A DNA stretch of 64,000 nt from Azadirachta indica (taxonomy: Eukaryota; Streptophyta; Magnoliopsida; Sapindales; Meliaceae): positions 14,346,274 to 14,410,273 of the forward strand of contig CM040444.1 of NCBI GenBank assembly GCA_022749755.1, written 5' to 3'. Of the stretch, positions 23,711-36,899 are shown one piece after another; positions within the stretch are counted from its first letter, which is position 1; every line of letters starts with the position of its first letter. A model generated the notes under the pieces. The model was not told the DNA's origin, did not search any database, and saw only the letters and a program-made list of their open reading frames with translations. The translations under genes were made by a program, and so were the position numbers.

Positions 23711-26700
23711 ATGGACTCTCGCTGTGTGGCGTTGAGAGCCAATACTCATGTGGCGAGCAATAGCAAACATGGTTTCAGGAATGGAGAGAATGCGTTTTGG
23801 GGAGAGAGGATCAGAGGAAATGTAAACAATAGCTGTTGGGTTAATCATTCGACAAAAGATTTGAAAGCTGAAAAGAGAGACAAGAAGGTCAAACCTGGTG
23901 CTGCTTATGCTGTTCTTACATCAAACAATCGCAAGGAGGTTGTGGTAAGCGAAATTCTTTACTACAGTCCTTTTATCATTGTTGACAGTGATTAATATTT
24001 CTATGCAGCCATAACAAGGATTTATTAGAACAAATGGTATATTATGTTTAGTTTAGGAATTGTTCTTCATTTTTATCTTCTTTTAAATTTGATGGGACTG
24101 TCTGGTAAGTATTCTCATTTTGATTCTTGTACTATGATTTCAGACGTTACCACCACCAATGTTTGAGAGAAAAAAAGCAGATCCCAAAAATGTTGCTGCA
24201 ATCATATTAGGAGGAGGTGCAGGGACTCAGCTCTTTCCTCTTACCAGAAGAGCAGCAACGCCAGCTGTAAGTAAATTTTACATCTAGTTTGTTCAAATTG
24301 TTTATTCTGGAGCCATAAATAACTTGTGATTATTCTTGCATTTAATAGTCCAATATAAATATATCACTTCATCAAGTTACTGAACATGCTGGCACCACTA
24401 CTTTGGAGATCATGAATTTATATAGCACCTGAGTTCTCATCTGTGATAATTAATTACGATTGCAGGTTCCGGTCGGGGGCTGTTACAGGCTTATAGACAT
24501 TCCCATGAGCAACTGCATTAACAGTGCCATTAACAAGATTTTTGTGCTGACCCAGTTCAACTCAGCTTCCCTCAATCGTCACCTTGCTCGCACATATTTT
24601 GGAAATGGTATTAACTTTGGAGATGGATTCGTTGAGGTATGAAACACTTCTGGAGGATCAAGATCTAGATGTCGTCTTTTAAATATATTAATTCAGTATA
24701 AAAACCAACAAAAAAGAATTTGAAGTTGTCTTAATTACAGTTTTCTTGTAAAATAAATATAAGGTGGAAGCCTCCTTTTCCCCTTAAGTTAAATGGAGTG
24801 TTTACTTGTCAAGAAAAGTAATTGTAGTAAGAAAAAATAACATCGACATTGAACTTTGTCTATTAAGGAATTTGAACAGAGCTGCATGCAACTATGTATG
24901 TGTCCTTAACAATTTTATTGTAAATCTCCTTATTACTTGTTGACTAAAAGCTGAAGTCACTTATAAACAGGTTCTAGCAGCAACTCAAACTCCTGGAGAA
25001 ACAGGAAAAAATTGGTTCCAAGGAACAGCTGATGCTGTGAGGCAATTTATATGGGTATTTGAGGTAAGCATGGATAGTTCTCCTGATATTTGTTGTCCAT
25101 TTCCTAACAAATACTGTCAACAACTGTACGCGGTTCATACTCTGATTATTATTCTTTCAACTTGAAATAGAATCTGATAAATTACTTTTGACTTGTAGGA
25201 TGCCAAGAACAGGGACATTGAGAATGTGCTGATCTTGTCTGGTGATCATCTTTACCGAATGGACTATATGGATTTTGTACAGGTATACATTTCCCTTTAC
25301 TAACCGATGGACTAATTTTACTTAAGCATTACAGAATTTTTTGCTTACCTGTTTCCAATTACATTGACAGAGTCACGTTGACAGAAATGCTGATATTACA
25401 ATTTCCTGTGCAGCAGTTGGTGAAAGGTCTGTTTAATCTTTCTTGGTGATAGTGCTGAATTTCCTCTTCTTATATGTAAATTAATCTTGTTTCAAGGTTT
25501 TAACATCTTAGGATCATTTGAAGATTCTCTGACTTATTTGTTTTCGATTCTTTTGTCGAGGAAATTACTAAAAGAAAATATAGCATATATTGTATAGATT
25601 TACTGCTTTTGTAATTAATGCGGCTTAGTTTTATCTAAACTTGAGTGAAATTTCCAGCCGTGCTTCGGATTATGGATTGGTGAAGATAGACAATAGAGGT
25701 CATGTGGTCCAGTTCGCTGAGAAACCAAGAGGTGCTGATCTGAAAGCTATGGTGAGCACTGAGAAGATTGTGTTCATAAACTTCCTTTTTTTTTCTCATA
25801 TTATTATCAATTGTTTCTAGGGAATCTCAATATGGTCAGTTATTTCTAGGCTTATATATTACAAAGAATAGAAAGGGCTAAACATATATTATAAATCGGT
25901 CACTAGTCTTCCTTTCCACAGTTGGTGACCTACCATAGGCATCATAACTATCTGTTTCACTAAAGTTGCCTTCTCATTTATGTGAAATTTATTGTTATTC
26001 TAACGCCTTATACCTTATGCAATTTCTGGTTCTTTCAAGGTATCTTTAATTTTTATTCATGTACTTATAGGATTGTTATCCCAAATAATATTGAATAACT
26101 TCTGTTTAACCATAAGTTCTTTGCTTGTTAACTGCAGCAAGTAGATACCACTCTTCTTGGGTTTTCTCCTCAAGATTCCATTAAATCCCCATACATTGCA
26201 TCAATGGGAGTTTATGTATTTAAAACAGATGTTTTATTAAAGCTTTTGACATGGAGATATCCTACATCTAACGACTTTGGATCTGAAATCATTCCTGCAG
26301 CCATCATGGAGCATAATGTCCAAGTAAGATAACTCTAGAACTAGAATTTCTTCATCTTAAAAATGTTAATCAGGAATGCTGGTAGTAGGGTTTGCTAATC
26401 ATCAGCCGAACCTCCCTATCCTCCTTTATGCAGCATGATATTGAGCCATTTTCAAGCATATATTTGATTCTTCATAATTTCTGTAAACCCTGAGCGTTTA
26501 CTTAAGAAAATGTAATAGGAATAAATGTTTTATTATATCTCCTGTCACTTGTTTTAACAGGCATACATATTCAGAGACTACTGGGAGGACATTGGAACAA
26601 TAAGGTCTTTCTATGAAGCTAACTTAGGTCTCACTGAAGAGGTTGGTCTTATGCTTTTTGTAACCAAAGATAATTTCAGATTTCATATGCACTTTGCCGA

Positions 26701-27996
26701 GTCGTTGGTTCATTAGATTTGTTGCATACACAAAAAGGGTAATATTACTTCAACTCATTGTGGATCATGTCTGTGAATATAGAGGTATTCCAGACTCATT
26801 AATAGGCTTGGCTTTGTGTTATAGTAAGTTTTAGCATGAGAGCTGGGGAAGCTAATTTTCATAATGGTGTAGAGTTCTTTCAGAGAGTTTGTCGTCTAAA
26901 AGGTTTGTTAATAGCGCATGATTATAGAAATTAAGGCTACCTTCTAATCTGTGAGACTGAATGAATCTTTCCTTTCAAGCAAGTTTGATATGTATATAAC
27001 AAATTCATAGGTCAATCGTCTCATAGAAATAAGATTTCCTAGGGTTGTATAGAGACGTCTCCTAGGTTACCTATAATATGTGTTGTTGATTTATTCCTTT
27101 CTGTTGGCAGCAGAGGAAAACTTACATTTAAACTTTTTCTGCAGTTTCCGAAGTTCGAATTTTACGACCCAAAGACACCTTTCTATACATCTCCTCGTTT
27201 CTTACCACCAACCAAAATTGATAAATGCGAGGTATGCTTCTAGAACTGTGATGTCTTCTTGGTTTCATTCAGTTTTCCGCTTCTAATGCTTCAGATATAT
27301 TTTGCAGATTAAAGATGCAATCATTTCCCATGGATGTTTCTTACGAGAATGTAGTGTTAAACACTCAATTGTGGGTGAGCGCTCACGCTTAGATTATGGC
27401 GTTGAGCTGAAAGTGAGTTATAGTTTCTTTTCTTCTTATTTTCTTCCTGTTGTTAGATACTTTGTGGATTACTTTACTGTGATTTCTCTCTCTTCAGGAT
27501 TCTGTGATGATGGGTGCAGACTATTACCAAACTGAATCTGAAATTGCATCTCTGCTGGCAGAGGGGAAGGTCCCAATTGGGATTGGCCGGAATACAAAAA
27601 TCAGGTAATTGGATGCAGAGATTGTGACTCACATGAAATTTTCTGGACTCCAGAAACTTCAAATTCTAATGGTTTTTTTTCTTGACTTTTTTTTTAAGGA
27701 ACTGCATAATTGACAAGAATGCAAAAATAGGAAAAGATGTGGTCATTGTGAACAAAGATGTAAGCAGACCTGTCCGTGCTCCTATAATCGTTTTTAATTT
27801 TTCAACCAGTAGTGTAAAATGAGCAACCTTTATCAATGTAGGCTTTTTCATATTCAAGCTTATGCATATCCATCTGAATAATCTCGCTTTCTAGGGTGTT
27901 CAAGAAGCAGATAGGCCCGAAGATGGATTTTACATTCGTTCAGGAATTGCTGTGATCCTGGAGAAAGCAACAATTGAGGATGGAATGGTCATATAG
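23711..27996 (+). CDS. APL3: ADP-glucose pyrophosphorylase large subunit, plastid
   Basis: Fourteen coding exons: 23711-23944, 24144-24266, 24466-24636, 24971-25063, 25199-25282, 25371-25426, 25658-25751, 26138-26323, 26561-26641, 27145-27231, 27308-27412, 27498-27604, 27699-27759, 27895-27996. All phases agree, giving 527 residues. AGPase makes ADP-glucose from ATP and glucose-1-phosphate, the committed step of starch synthesis, as an S2L2 heterotetramer. About 70 N-terminal residues are a likely transit peptide. The nucleotide-binding loop reads [20 protein letters not shown], with Gln where catalytic small subunits have Arg. The family landmarks [13 protein letters not shown] and FAEKPRG, the C-terminal beta-helix and the ending IEDGMVI are present. 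The N-terminus (MDSRC..., FWGERIRG) is most like the APL3/APL4 clade; that clade call is less sure than the enzyme call. A 5'-UTR intron ending near 23674 is likely. Confidence 0.95.
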
Positions 27997-28830
27997 ATGA
28001 ATCTCATGCTCTTCCACTGAAGGGTTTGAAATGGGGATCAGGAAAACATTGTCAAGGAGTAATGTCAACGGGTACTGAAGAAGCTCTGATTATCAAATCA
28101 GCAGCATTTTGGCCCAGAAAGAAGCAAGCTGCTTGTCTACAATGCATGTATACTAGTTAGAAGCTCCTATTCCAGATGTACAAACTGAGCCTAGGCTGAT
28201 AAATAGGCAAGCTAAGTATTCAAATAAATCGGAGGACTGATGCAGTGATGCTGATCAGCTGACTGCTGCTTTCTCCTCTGAAGAGTATCATTATTGTCAG
28301 GAAAGACAAACTTTTGGTATCAGTATTAGTGCAATAAAAATGGTAACTCGACTACTGCTTTGTATTTTACTCTATTATCAGTATTGTCATGTTACTATAT
28401 GAGAAATGAGATGAACTGCTTTAAGCAATCTGTTGCAATGCTGCAAGTTCTTTAGTTCTTTAAAATGGTAACAATTAAATCTAAGCCTCAGCCTCTCCAA
28501 ATACTCTCTGGGAGGCGGCTAACTGCTGCAGGATACTAATAGATTGCCGAAAGAATGTGAGAAATGGAACATAGAATTATAATAAAATATATAAATGGAA
28601 CGACCCAATTGCATATTGATCCAGAAAAATATTGCATTGGCAATTGTTTGCTAATCGACCTAATCAACGAAAGTGACACATGGCAGTTCGAGGACGCCGT
28701 TCTCTTCTACGAACTGACATTTAGGCTTGTTTACATATAGACATCTGTCTGATGATGATGAGATAGAGAAAGCAGTTAAACAGAAGAGATCAAGGCCAAA
28801 AAAGAGAAAAGAAAACAGAAATCAAATACA
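27997..28830. other. AGPase 3' UTR and promoter of the CBS gene
   Basis: No coding region. Positions 28000-28350 are probably AGPase 3' UTR; the remainder contains the start of the next transcript, with a purine-rich leader just before 28831. Confidence 0.5.
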
Positions 28831-30971
28831 ATGCAAGAAATAAAGAAGGTGGATTTGCGGCAAGTAGAGGGTATAATGAAGGAGACAGAACAAGGTGGGA
28901 TTCTGAAGAAGAAAGACAGCCGCACTGAAACGAAACCAGGACTTGATCCTGCCTCCGCTCTCCAACTTTTTCTTGATCGCATTCCCATTACTTCAATCCC
29001 TGGCATCGAAAACTCACCTGGTACTATAACACAACATCATGTTTACGTTACGTACATACAATCTGTTTTTCTTTTTCCTTCAACTGGGTTAACTTGTTTA
29101 ATGTTCTTTTTATTCTTCTTTTTTAAAATAAACAAATAAAAAGAACTACAAATTTTAGAACTAAATGCTGGGGATAGTGTAAGAGATGCTGTGCAGTTGT
29201 TGTATGAAAATAATGTGTCAGGTGCTCCCATTGCTGATCTCTTAGACCCTGATACAACCACTGGTAGATTTTCGGATCGCTATATTGGTTTCATAGATTT
29301 TGCCAGCATAATTCTCTGGTTTCTTAAGGTATATATACATTTCTTTTCGGGATAATAACGTTTAGATCACTCAGCTTTTCAGACAAACGTATAGTTATTG
29401 TCTCTCCTTATCTTTTCACGAACTTTGAAGATGAATTTGCAGTGTTTTAATTTACTCTATGGACATTTTTTTATTGACTCCAGCAATGTGAAAAGGCTCA
29501 TATTCAGACCAGAGGCAATGGTGACGATGAGATGGGAAAAAATGTTATCTTCACCATGCTTGAACAGAATCCTCAAATTGGCCAGGCCAAGGTTCTTTTG
29601 TTTGATTTACAATTAGGATACTAGCATCTGTTGCCTTCAGAATTTGACTGGGATGTTTTCAAAAAATAGTTTTCTAATATATGATATAATTTATAATCTA
29701 AGTTTCAATAAAAAGGCGTTTTTAATGTTTTCTACAAGATTGAACTCAAATTGCTTTTGTGTTGTTCCGTGCATAGCAGATAGGTGAGCTAGCTACATCA
29801 TTCCTGTGGGATCCTTTTTTTCCTGTGGGCTTAGATGATACACTCTTTCATGTTCTGCTACTACTTTCAAAGCACCCGCTACAAGTTGTGCCTGTTACTG
29901 AGAAACCTCATGCACAGGTCATTGGTTTTGTTACACAGGTAGACAGACACTGGCTACAAATTGCTTACCACACAGTTGCAGACAAAATGAAAATTTATGA
30001 GCTTTAGGCTGTTGCCTATAGTCAGTTGATGAACTGGTCAATGTAATCTGGAATTGTCAATCTTTACGTTGTTTGGATTTATTGCTAATTTGCAACAGTT
30101 GGGATAAATAATTGCTTGAAATTTGTTAGAATGCAGTAATCCAGCTTCTGCTTCAATCAGATGGCCTAGACTGGTTCGATAGAATTGCAGGCAAGGCTCT
30201 GTCCGAATTTCGGTATGCTAAACTAGAAAATACTTTAATGAATACTGTTTTCATCATAAATTCTTCATTCTGACTGAATTTGAGTTGCTTTTCCACCTAT
30301 GATATTTCTCCTATTCAGATTTGAGAATGAGGATCACGTTGTTCAAGTGCATGTAGACCAAAGCTTAGCAGAAGCTCTTCAAATCTTGTGTGAAAACCGA
30401 GTAGGTGCAATCGCGGTTGCAGATCGAGGAACCAAAAGGCTTATTGGTATGATAAGGAGAAACGATATCTATCTTCTTCTACAGAATGACAATCTCCTGC
30501 ATCATAGAAAGTAATAAGCCTAACTTTGCTGAATATAGCTTCTTACGCTGGAGTAAGTGATGCATGTTTAGCATAACCAACAGGACTTTAACAGTGGAGG
30601 AATTCATGCACACCAAGACTCGTGAAACCGACCCTGATCCAACCATTAAACAAGACATGGGTGCCCTTATCTCAGCAGGAGCTCTCCGCATGAGAAACAG
30701 CTTCATTCCTAGAATGGACAGACCAGTCACCAACAAGAAAACCGACACCCTCAGGGAAGCCATGAAGAACCTAGCCGAGTCAAAGAGCAGTTATAGTTTT
30801 CTCATTGATAGCTCCCAGCAGGCAACAGGTTTGCTCACAGTCAGAGACATAATCGTTCAGTTTGCTCCTCCCTCTGTCAACTCCAGCATTCATGGTGGAG
30901 GTTTCTTTGAATCTGCTCTAGAACAGACTGGGTGCAAAATGGAAAATGGATCCGTGGTTTGTAATCATTGA
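28831..30971 (+). CDS. Four-CBS-domain protein, SnRK1 gamma-subunit type
   Basis: Seven exons: 28831-29020, 29159-29328, 29484-29591, 29780-29938, 30130-30212, 30319-30510, 30584-30971; 429 residues. Four CBS repeats are visible: around DSVRDAVQLLYENNVSGAPI, DDTLFHVLLLLSKHPLQVVP, QSLAEALQILCENRVGAIAV and DTLREAMKNLAESKSSYSFL. Paired CBS domains bind adenine nucleotides. The family includes the gamma subunits of the plant energy-sensing kinase SnRK1 (KING1-like), so a regulatory role in SnRK1 or a related CBS protein is inferred. Start chosen at the first ATG, directly after a purine-rich leader. The exon 4 acceptor is a tandem TAG/CAG and could add one Gln. No lesions. Confidence 0.88.
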
Positions 30972-32200
30972 TTTGTTTATGTGTTCACTTAAGGTTCGGG
31001 TTTCTATTCCAAAACTAAGCTTGGACTAAGAATAAAGCACCTCTTAATTTTCCTTCACGTTCAAATTTGTCATAGAACAGAGAAAGAGGTCTCAGAAGTC
31101 GTTTTCATAATTGCTACATTTATCAGAAAATATGGGCAAGCTAGCTAGCAATGAGGAAAAACCATCAACCAAATTAGAAGCAAAAAATTGGCAGGCAGAA
31201 CCGAGCCATATTGTTTTCCAATCACTCACCAAGCTCGGTCAAATCAAATTACAAATACAAGAAACCAACATGGAAAGGAGATCAACCAGATAACACAAAT
31301 AGAAACTTGCCCCCAGCTTCGAAAATAAATGTTAATATCCCTCCATTTCAACCTAACGTATGAGACTCACCGCGTATGCATTAATGTTTAAGAGAAGTTT
31401 GTTCTCCGCTCTTCTCTTGTTGGTCCTTCCTCCAATGAAATGATGTTACACCTGTTCTAGACCATTCCTTTTGTAAGTTGCCACTAAGTTAATATTACAG
31501 CTCCTCTGTCCAACCAATATAACAATCATCACTAGATTGCTTTCACAAATGATAGTCATAATATGCTTAATATACAGAACAAAATCATGATAGAATACTG
31601 TAATAGAAAAGTCTAATTGTAAACTTGTTAAGCTTGAAAGCATGATGCCTCTACACCGTGTAAATTTACTTAGCAAACTCATTGAAGTTATTCATGACCA
31701 ACTACATTGACTTTATTACTTTGAAACGTTCTTAGTGGTAGGGATATTAATGCCACTATGGTCTTTCTCTTTTTCTTGAATCCAGTAAATTTGTAAGGAC
31801 CAAAAGGTCATATATATCATGGCAAAGTACATTCAAGCATACAGTATAAAGTGACTGCCGTTGATGTCACTCTTTTCATCTTACACTCATTACCCACATT
31901 CAAGAGACCAGGCCTGTACAAAATTCTTATGTGAATAGCTAATTCAGAGAATCCAGTTCCCTTTAATTAAAAGTGGGAAGAAGTTACAAAACAAACACAG
32001 GAAGAGTACATACCAAGAGAACATTTCTGGTTAGACAAAAGTCCACATGCCACCCACTGATTTAGTTGTAGCTGATGGATAAACATTTCTTCATTTTCCC
32101 ACACTAATGTCAATAACCAAAAGACTGGCGTCATCTTATTGAGTGCTTGCTTGCCATTGTCCCTGCATATATTAATCCCTGAAGAGTTATCTCGAATTCC
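30972..32200. other. Spacer between convergent genes
   Basis: Holds the 3' UTRs of the CBS gene (plus) and the PCH1-like gene (minus). No further gene is recognised. Confidence 0.55.
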
Positions 32201-35200
32201 CTAACAATTCCAAACAATATACGTTCCCCTTTTCCTAAATTCACATGCCTTAAAACTGTTCAGGGACTTCCCCACCAGAGCCATGGCAGCTATGCTTGGA
32301 AACTGCTTCTTCCGAATTTCATCTAAGTTTGCATTGGAACTCTGTGGCTCACAAACCACTGATGCTTCATGGTTATGTGATAGAGAAGCAGCACCTCTAT
32401 AATGGCACCATCTCCGAATCCAAGGACTGAAATGGGTCGCATCTTGAATCTTCCTCACTGATTCAGCAGAAGAGGACTCACCATTCCTTAATAATAGAGC
32501 ATTCTGATCCAGTGCCATTGGTTCTTTATTAGAGCATTTCCCCATTGTCTGCTCTGAACTGGTCATACTGCGTTTCATGATTTTGCTGAAAAAGTTGCTA
32601 ACTTTTTCGTTGGAAGATGCTTCTTCCATTTTAGAGCCCTTAGTACCAAGACCAAGAGAACCTGAAGCACTCAACTTGAGACGTTTAACCCATCTGCTGC
32701 TTGGCACTGATTCCACTTGATCATCTGGAAGAGCACTGAATTTGGAATTTCTAGGCAGCTCAGCATGGGAAAGGAGGTGTCCACATCCAAACTCTGGGTT
32801 CTTGAGGTGCTTGTCTCTCTGTCGTCTGCTGAGCTAGTGACAGCAGGAAGTGCAGGAACGTCATCATTCATATCAGGCAACTCAGTGTTAGGAATTCTGC
32901 TTCCAGTTTCTTCTCTGGGTGAAGCAATAGCAGCTTTTGAAGCTGACATTTGACCCCCTTCTGTAATCTGCAGAATTCGGTCATTACTAAGATCTAAGTT
33001 CTTCACAATCAGAAGCAAATGGATCCTTTAGATGTTAACAGATAGACCTACTGCATGGTGCAATCTCTAGAAGCCGGTTTTACATGGATAACAACAAGCA
33101 ACCCATTCCCTAACTAATTCTCCTCAGGAATTTACCTTTTAACTCCATATTTTTTAAGTTCTAGCTTGAACAGATGCTTAGCCTCACAATAAAGCCCATA
33201 ACTATAATTTAATCTCTGTGTGCCCCCCTCACATGCAAAGACCAGATTTCATCGATGTGCTTGTAATGTAGTTCAAGCCCAAACACCAAAACTTTAGATG
33301 CATATAGAATCACAAAACGAGCAGCATAGGGAATTTGAACATAAGACCTCTTGGTCAAACTAACTCTGGTACTGTGTTAAGTTATCCCTTGATGTATAAG
33401 CTTAAGTTAATAGGTAAAGCTAAACAATAAAATCTAAGCTCTCATACTAATTAGATATAACTACTATCTAACTACCAAATAATTTTCACCATGGGTCACA
33501 TAGTCATGCAGGAGTTTATGATTGTCAATATTAATGCCTCTGTTCTTAAGGACACACTTCTGTTCCAACATTGGAAAATAATGTCGTCAAATAAAAGATT
33601 TACTATACAAATGTTTCCCCAGAAATTTATGGTTGTAACAGAAAGTGTATAAACAAATAAAAGAAATCTCAAAAGAACTATTTAAAAGAAAAAAGTTCAG
33701 AAATATCAACCAGCAGGACTCGTTACTACATAAGTTAAGGTCATTGAGGATGTTGCAATGCAGTGATAAACCATAAGAGAAACACATACTTAATGACCAC
33801 CTCAACTTTCAAGTGTAGGGAGAGAAAAAGTTAAGGCAAAAAATATTTTGCACATAATTTAAAGGTTTAGAATAGCAGAAATTACCTTATTTGTTGGGGA
33901 AGAAACCACATCTGCAACAAATTTAACAGCAATAAACTTATTAAATAAGCAATTAATAAAAAACTGGCAAATGGAGTAAGCTCTAGTAGAAATATATATA
34001 ATTATACCATAACTATTATACAAGCATTTAAATCATGAATACACCATGAAACAGTCTACATACCCGAAAAATTATCTTTTTGCAAAACATCCAGGTCCAT
34101 AGTATCAGTTTCAGCTGATGATTCATTCTTTAAACAAACTGCAGAAGTCCCGGCATCTCCAAGATTGTCTTTTCCCTTGCTATCCGTGGAACTCCCTAGA
34201 GGTTGCAGTTTCACACCTTGCTGGCCATGGAAACCAAAACCAGGAGACAGACTGAGGAATCTGTTGCGTAATTTTCCTTTGAGATTAGTAGAAAAGGTTG
34301 AATCTCTGCACATTTGACCTCCTTCTGACAAGTTAACACCATTCTTCTCAGTGACCAGAAAATGGTGCGTCGTCTGAGAAAGCATAGGAGGACGTCTGGA
34401 TAATTCTTGAATAGAATCTAGAGTAGTGCATACTCTCATAGTCTCCACATCAAGAAGAGAACGTGGAATTCTTGTAACCGAGAAAAAATCATGAAATAAA
34501 GCTTCAGATTTGGCCATACCTAACGGAATGCTCCAGCTGGGATTCAGTCTAATATCCTCACACTGTTTACCAACAAAAACCGGTACCTGATCATTGCTTG
34601 GTGAAGGATCATGCAATAACAGAGGCATATTATTTTGCCTTGGTGATGAAGTCCCAAATCTTCTGAAATCTAATGGGTTATTCATTTTCTTTTCAGGGAC
34701 CCAAAGCATAGCATAGCTTTGGAATTTAGTATTTGTGCGGTGTTCTTTAGATGTAACAAAATGGCTTGGTTGATTAAGCTCTTCTTGTTGCTGCATGAAG
34801 CAATGTACTGGAAACTTTCCAACATCATTTTGATATGGCACAATTTTAGAACTCAAACCTACATCATGCTGAAGAGATTTTGAAACAGCTAAGCTTTTCT
34901 TCTCAAGAGAGTCAGGGGATTTCATCTGCTGCTCCATATTCCCCGGGACACCTTCATGCTGGAAATGGCCTCCTCCTGATGAAGTTCCCGTTTCAGAAAC
35001 TGCCCCATGGCCAGTTGTGACATTTCTCAGTCCCATTACACCGTCCCTATCCTGAGAAAGATTAAACTTAGGAAAGGATTGGCTTTCTAATCGTTCTTTT
35101 CCTAATCTTGCTGAACTCAGTTTCAGATTCTCCTTCATGATATTAACTCTTCTGGATTCTGAAAATTCTTTGATTCCTTTGGCAGAACTAGAAACTGTAG

Positions 35201-35398
35201 GTGGTATCTCAGGGCCGAGCTGCTTACTATCACCATCTACTCTGTACCGACGCTCAAGTGACAGTGGATCATGACTCTCACTTCCAGCTTACAAGTTGTG
35301 TGCATCCAATGAGCCATCCAAACAGATTGGTAAAGATGCACTGACTGTCCAGCAATTCCATCATTATCATGATCTGATTGTACAATATGATCAGACAT
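32201..35398 (-). CDS. PCH1: PCH1-like protein (photoperiodic control of hypocotyl), two frame breaks
   Basis: Coding exons on minus: 35398-34064, microexon 33911-33886 (26 nt) and 32967-32201. About 709 residues if each frame break is bridged by one base. The N-terminus begins MSDHIVQSDHDND and includes QSVWMAHWMH. The C-terminus has SSRWVKRLKLS, SPWIRRWCH and MALVGKSLNSFKACEFRKRG, which I recognise from PCH1/PCHL (At2g16365 type), proteins that bind and stabilise phytochrome B photobodies. The region is mostly disordered and Ser-rich. Exon lengths fit the phases only if one base is missing near 35289 and another near 32780, so the gene is either recently dead or carries two sequencing deletions. 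Because the rest of the reading frame is clean, the second is more likely. The family name rests on memory of short conserved blocks. Confidence 0.72.
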
Positions 35399-36850
35399 GA
35401 TAATATTTATGTTTTGGCTAAACTAATTCCCCTTCAGAGCTTCATCAGAGCTAACCTGATAACAAAATTTAAACATCATCATGATTCCGACTTGGTCAGA
35501 AAATAAAATTGTTCCTTGTGATATTGACGATTTTCGTATATTGTGAAGAAAAAACAGAACAAACAGAAATTGGAAACCTAAGTTAACAACAGAAACGAGA
35601 AAAGATTACCAAGATTGCCCATAAAGTTTACAGGGATTGACAATTGATATCCACAGAGAAGCCATTGTACTTCAATAATTATCTTATGTGATCCATTTTC
35701 TCAGGGGTTAGCTTTAACCAATTTCAAGGATACTCGAGAGTAGACATAACACAAATTGTAGGATAATAACAACAAAACTGCAACCAAAATCCCCACTACC
35801 CACATCAGTTCACCATTTCCCAATCAAAAACGAGATTATATCTTAACTTACACATGACCATCAACTCGACAGTTTTGTGACCTAGACCAATCTAATGACC
35901 AACACATAAGTAAATGAAAAACCAAAACACAAGATTGACAATAAAAACTATCATAAGTTCAAATAGCTAATAAGATTCTAAACAAAGGCCATCAAACTCA
36001 TCAAAACTGACCAGAAAAGGGAGCATCTACGCAAGAAGTCACAAAACCTTTCTCATTCTCGCCTCGTCTCCTTGAAAGCAAGAATAAAATTTTCGCTTTT
36101 ACTAGATCTTATCTTAAGCGGCCAACAGTTTTAACCAAAAGAGTTTATGTACCTCATAGGAGTCATATTACAGTGGGACAACCTTAACTCGATGGGACCC
36201 ACTAACATGCCGAGGAAGCAAAAACCACCAAACACTTCCTGACCCGAGTTTCTATCACCACAAAAAAATAAAAGAACTAAATTTAAAATTTTATTAAAAG
36301 AAAATGTTGAAAGCTTGATATTTTGGCTTCTGACTGTCAACTCAACTGCAATAAGGTCTTAGCAAATGATCATTACAACAAACCCTTAGAACAAAATTTC
36401 CCATTTCAATAAAAATACTAGACTTTTAGGCTGTTCCAATTACAAATCACATAAACCCAACATGTATGATACATACTTTTTTAAAATTGAGCCACAACAC
36501 AGAAATAAAACGAGAAAAGAAAGAAAAGCAAGAACAACAGCACCGTAGTGAAGCCTCCATTTTTCGTCAACAAAAATACTAAAAACACATACCCACTAAC
36601 ATATAAATAAAACGTACCAAAAACAGAAACAGGAGAAAAGAAAAGGAAAAAAAAAGCAACAACTGTAATTCGTACCTATACCGGCAACGGGTAATCGCAG
36701 GATTTAAACAGAAAGATCAAGACAAATATGGATCAAAGTGGGCAAATTGAAGCTGGGAAGAGGAAGAGAGAGAAGTGATACTTATAAAAGAACAACGAAG
36801 CTGTGGACAAGGAGAGTGATTAAACCGGGAGATTTTTGCTGTGACAAGAA
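35399..36850 (-). other. 5' leader and promoter of the PCH1-like gene
   Basis: No coding region. One or more 5'-UTR introns are likely, because the ATG is over 1.3 kb from the apparent promoter. Purine-rich sequence near 36750-36790 (plus orientation) may mark the transcription start. Confidence 0.4.
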
Positions 36851-36899
36851 GAAGAAAATGTAAGTAACTTAACTTAGCCGAGCTTCGTATGTGCTTAGC

